From Cladopsammia gracilis (taxonomy: Eukaryota; Cnidaria; Anthozoa; Scleractinia; Dendrophylliidae), in NCBI GenBank assembly GCA_022457155.1, contig JAJGOT010000049.1:1056001-1120000 (forward strand): a DNA stretch of 64,000 nucleotides, given 5' to 3'. Made by a program: the position numbers and the translations under genes. Positions 63,104 through 64,000 of this stretch are shown one piece after another. The notes under the pieces were generated by a model that saw nothing but the letters and a program-made list of their open reading frames with translations, ran no database searches and was not told the origin of the DNA. Within the stretch, counting starts at the first letter, position 1. Each line of letters opens with the position of its first letter.

Positions 63104-63540
63104 AACTGATCAATGTTTTTTTATTCGAAAGTCGTTCAGTCACTCATTTTATGGAAAGCAGACAGTACAAAGTCAGTTTACAGTATAATATGTATAAAAA
63201 TGTCCAAATCAATTTATTACAGTATAACGTCATTTCACCAATCACACTACATGAACTAACAACGTTAACGGTGTACAGTTCATCTCTCTGCAACCCAGAT
63301 CTAGGACACCCAAAGCTCTATGACCGTGAACCATACAGGAGAGCACAACAGAGTTAGGTAGATTCTGCATGTACCGGTCACATATTACGTAAAACAAAAG
63401 GAACAAAGAACGACAATAATACAAATGCAAAACAAGACCAAAAAAATACAATACCTCACAAACAATAGAAGACAATGAGTGATTCATGGGTACCGGTACA
63501 CGCAGAAAGACCCCAGAGTTACAAATTTTTCTGTCTGTGA

Positions 63541-63993
63541 CAGTACTGGAAATAATTTTTCTTCCTTAGAAGGACATGTGTCCTTTCAAACCTCCATTTT
63601 GATCAGACATTTTACAAAATTGGTCGGACATCCGCCATTTCGGATTTTTCTGGAGACACATCCATTAGCATACACAACGTGCTACAAGCTCTCTTCATGT
63701 ACAGTAGCTCGATTCGAGAAAATTCAAATGACACGGCCTTTTCTGAATTTTCTCGAATTGAGCTACATGTAGAGAGCCGTTTACAGCAAAATAAAAGGTA
63801 CAAACAGTGTAAATCCTTATTATAATGTTTTTGGAATCAAATGCGATGAGTTAACAAGACTTTCAAGGCAAAAGCTATGTAATTTTTATGCTCGGTCACC
63901 ATGTCCGAGCATAGTATAATTTAAAATTGGTCGGACATTTTCGGATTTTGGTGGAACAATGTTCGATCACCGACTGTTATTTCCAGCACCTCT
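63541..63993. mobile_element. TGGAAATAA-family element, older copy
   Basis: CAGTACTGGAAATAA near 63541 and TTATTTCCAGCACCTCTG near 63993 are inverted and resemble the ends of 61562-62315. Inner TTGGTCGGACAT and TTTCGGATTTT words occur at both sides. A separate palindrome (63688-63778) is inserted within it. Close to the window end, so the right border is provisional. Confidence 0.6.
63688..63778. mobile_element. Small palindrome with TAGCTCGATTCGAGAAAATT arms
   Basis: Arms of about 40 bp: GTAGCTCGATTCGAGAAAAT and its inverted copy, continued outward by GCTCTCT/AGAGAGC. The short loop contains ACACGG. No ORF; a minimal non-autonomous element. Confidence 0.7.
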
Positions 63994-64000
63994 GTTCCTG

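Larger units (their letters stand above)
61498..63170. repeat. Local duplication with different insertions in each copy
   Basis: Copy 1: 61498-61561 plus 62316-62420. Copy 2: 62703-62785 plus 63104-63170. Shared blocks include AGTTCTAATTTCCCTTGCAT, CAGGCTATTTTTCAT and AACTGATC. Copy 1 is split by the element at 61562-62315 and copy 2 by that at 62786-63103, so each copy gives a view of the other's empty site. Confidence 0.8.

Noticed and set aside
1..64000. CRISPR arrays, bacterial operons, riboswitches
   Set aside because: The window is eukaryotic, with spliced genes; the regular repeats seen are microsatellites, minisatellites and transposons.

Overview
This 64 kb window looks like nuclear DNA of an anthozoan cnidarian, most likely a scleractinian coral. 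The evidence is AT-rich sequence, intron-rich genes with short exons and kilobase introns full of transposon debris, a mosaic secreted protein of the kind common in anthozoans, an intronless class A GPCR, a clear TMEM192 orthologue, and abundant DIRS-type, LINE and Penelope-like fragments with many families of short inverted-repeat elements. Exons were joined by reading splice sites and codon phase by eye; there is no transcript evidence, and no prokaryotic or viral gene was seen.

Layout. 1-3.8 kb: nested inverted-repeat elements and unassigned sequence. 3.8-4.2 kb (minus): first coding exon of a type-B carboxylesterase/cholinesterase-like gene whose other exons are not visible. 4.6-9.9 kb: a transposon graveyard (1 kb fold-back element, two DIRS-type fragments, one antisense LINE). 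12.25-36.86 kb (plus): an 18-exon gene for an 871-residue secreted protein: signal peptide, unrecognised N-terminal beta-rich region, two F5/8C (discoidin) domains, an unrecognised middle region, two EGF modules, one CUB domain and a short tail. All 17 junctions keep frame; one needs a GC-AG intron. 33.5-34.4 kb (minus, intron 17): tyrosine recombinase pseudogene. 39.4-41.75 kb: a mosaic in which a LINE and a Penelope-like relic are split by three short inverted-repeat elements. 43.5-44.5 kb (plus): single-exon class A GPCR. 47.2-57.8 kb (minus): TMEM192, five exons through the stop codon; the first exon is not located. 58-64 kb: hAT relics and a local duplication whose two copies carry different insertions.

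The strongest theme is mobile-element biology. Six elements have inverted ends directly abutting TTAA on both sides and fall into two terminal-sequence groups. Several CAGGG-type elements show 5-6 bp target duplications, and two insertions can be read against an empty copy of the same site inside the window. A 1.05 kb element with 28 bp inverted ends and an 8 bp target duplication contains a decayed RecQ-like helicase start. A hAT-type element with an exact 8 bp duplication retains a BED-finger-like segment. A 1.2 kb repeat present three times keeps a hairpin with paired base changes between copies. The host genes (extracellular adhesion-type protein, GPCR, lysosomal membrane protein, esterase) have no evident common pathway.
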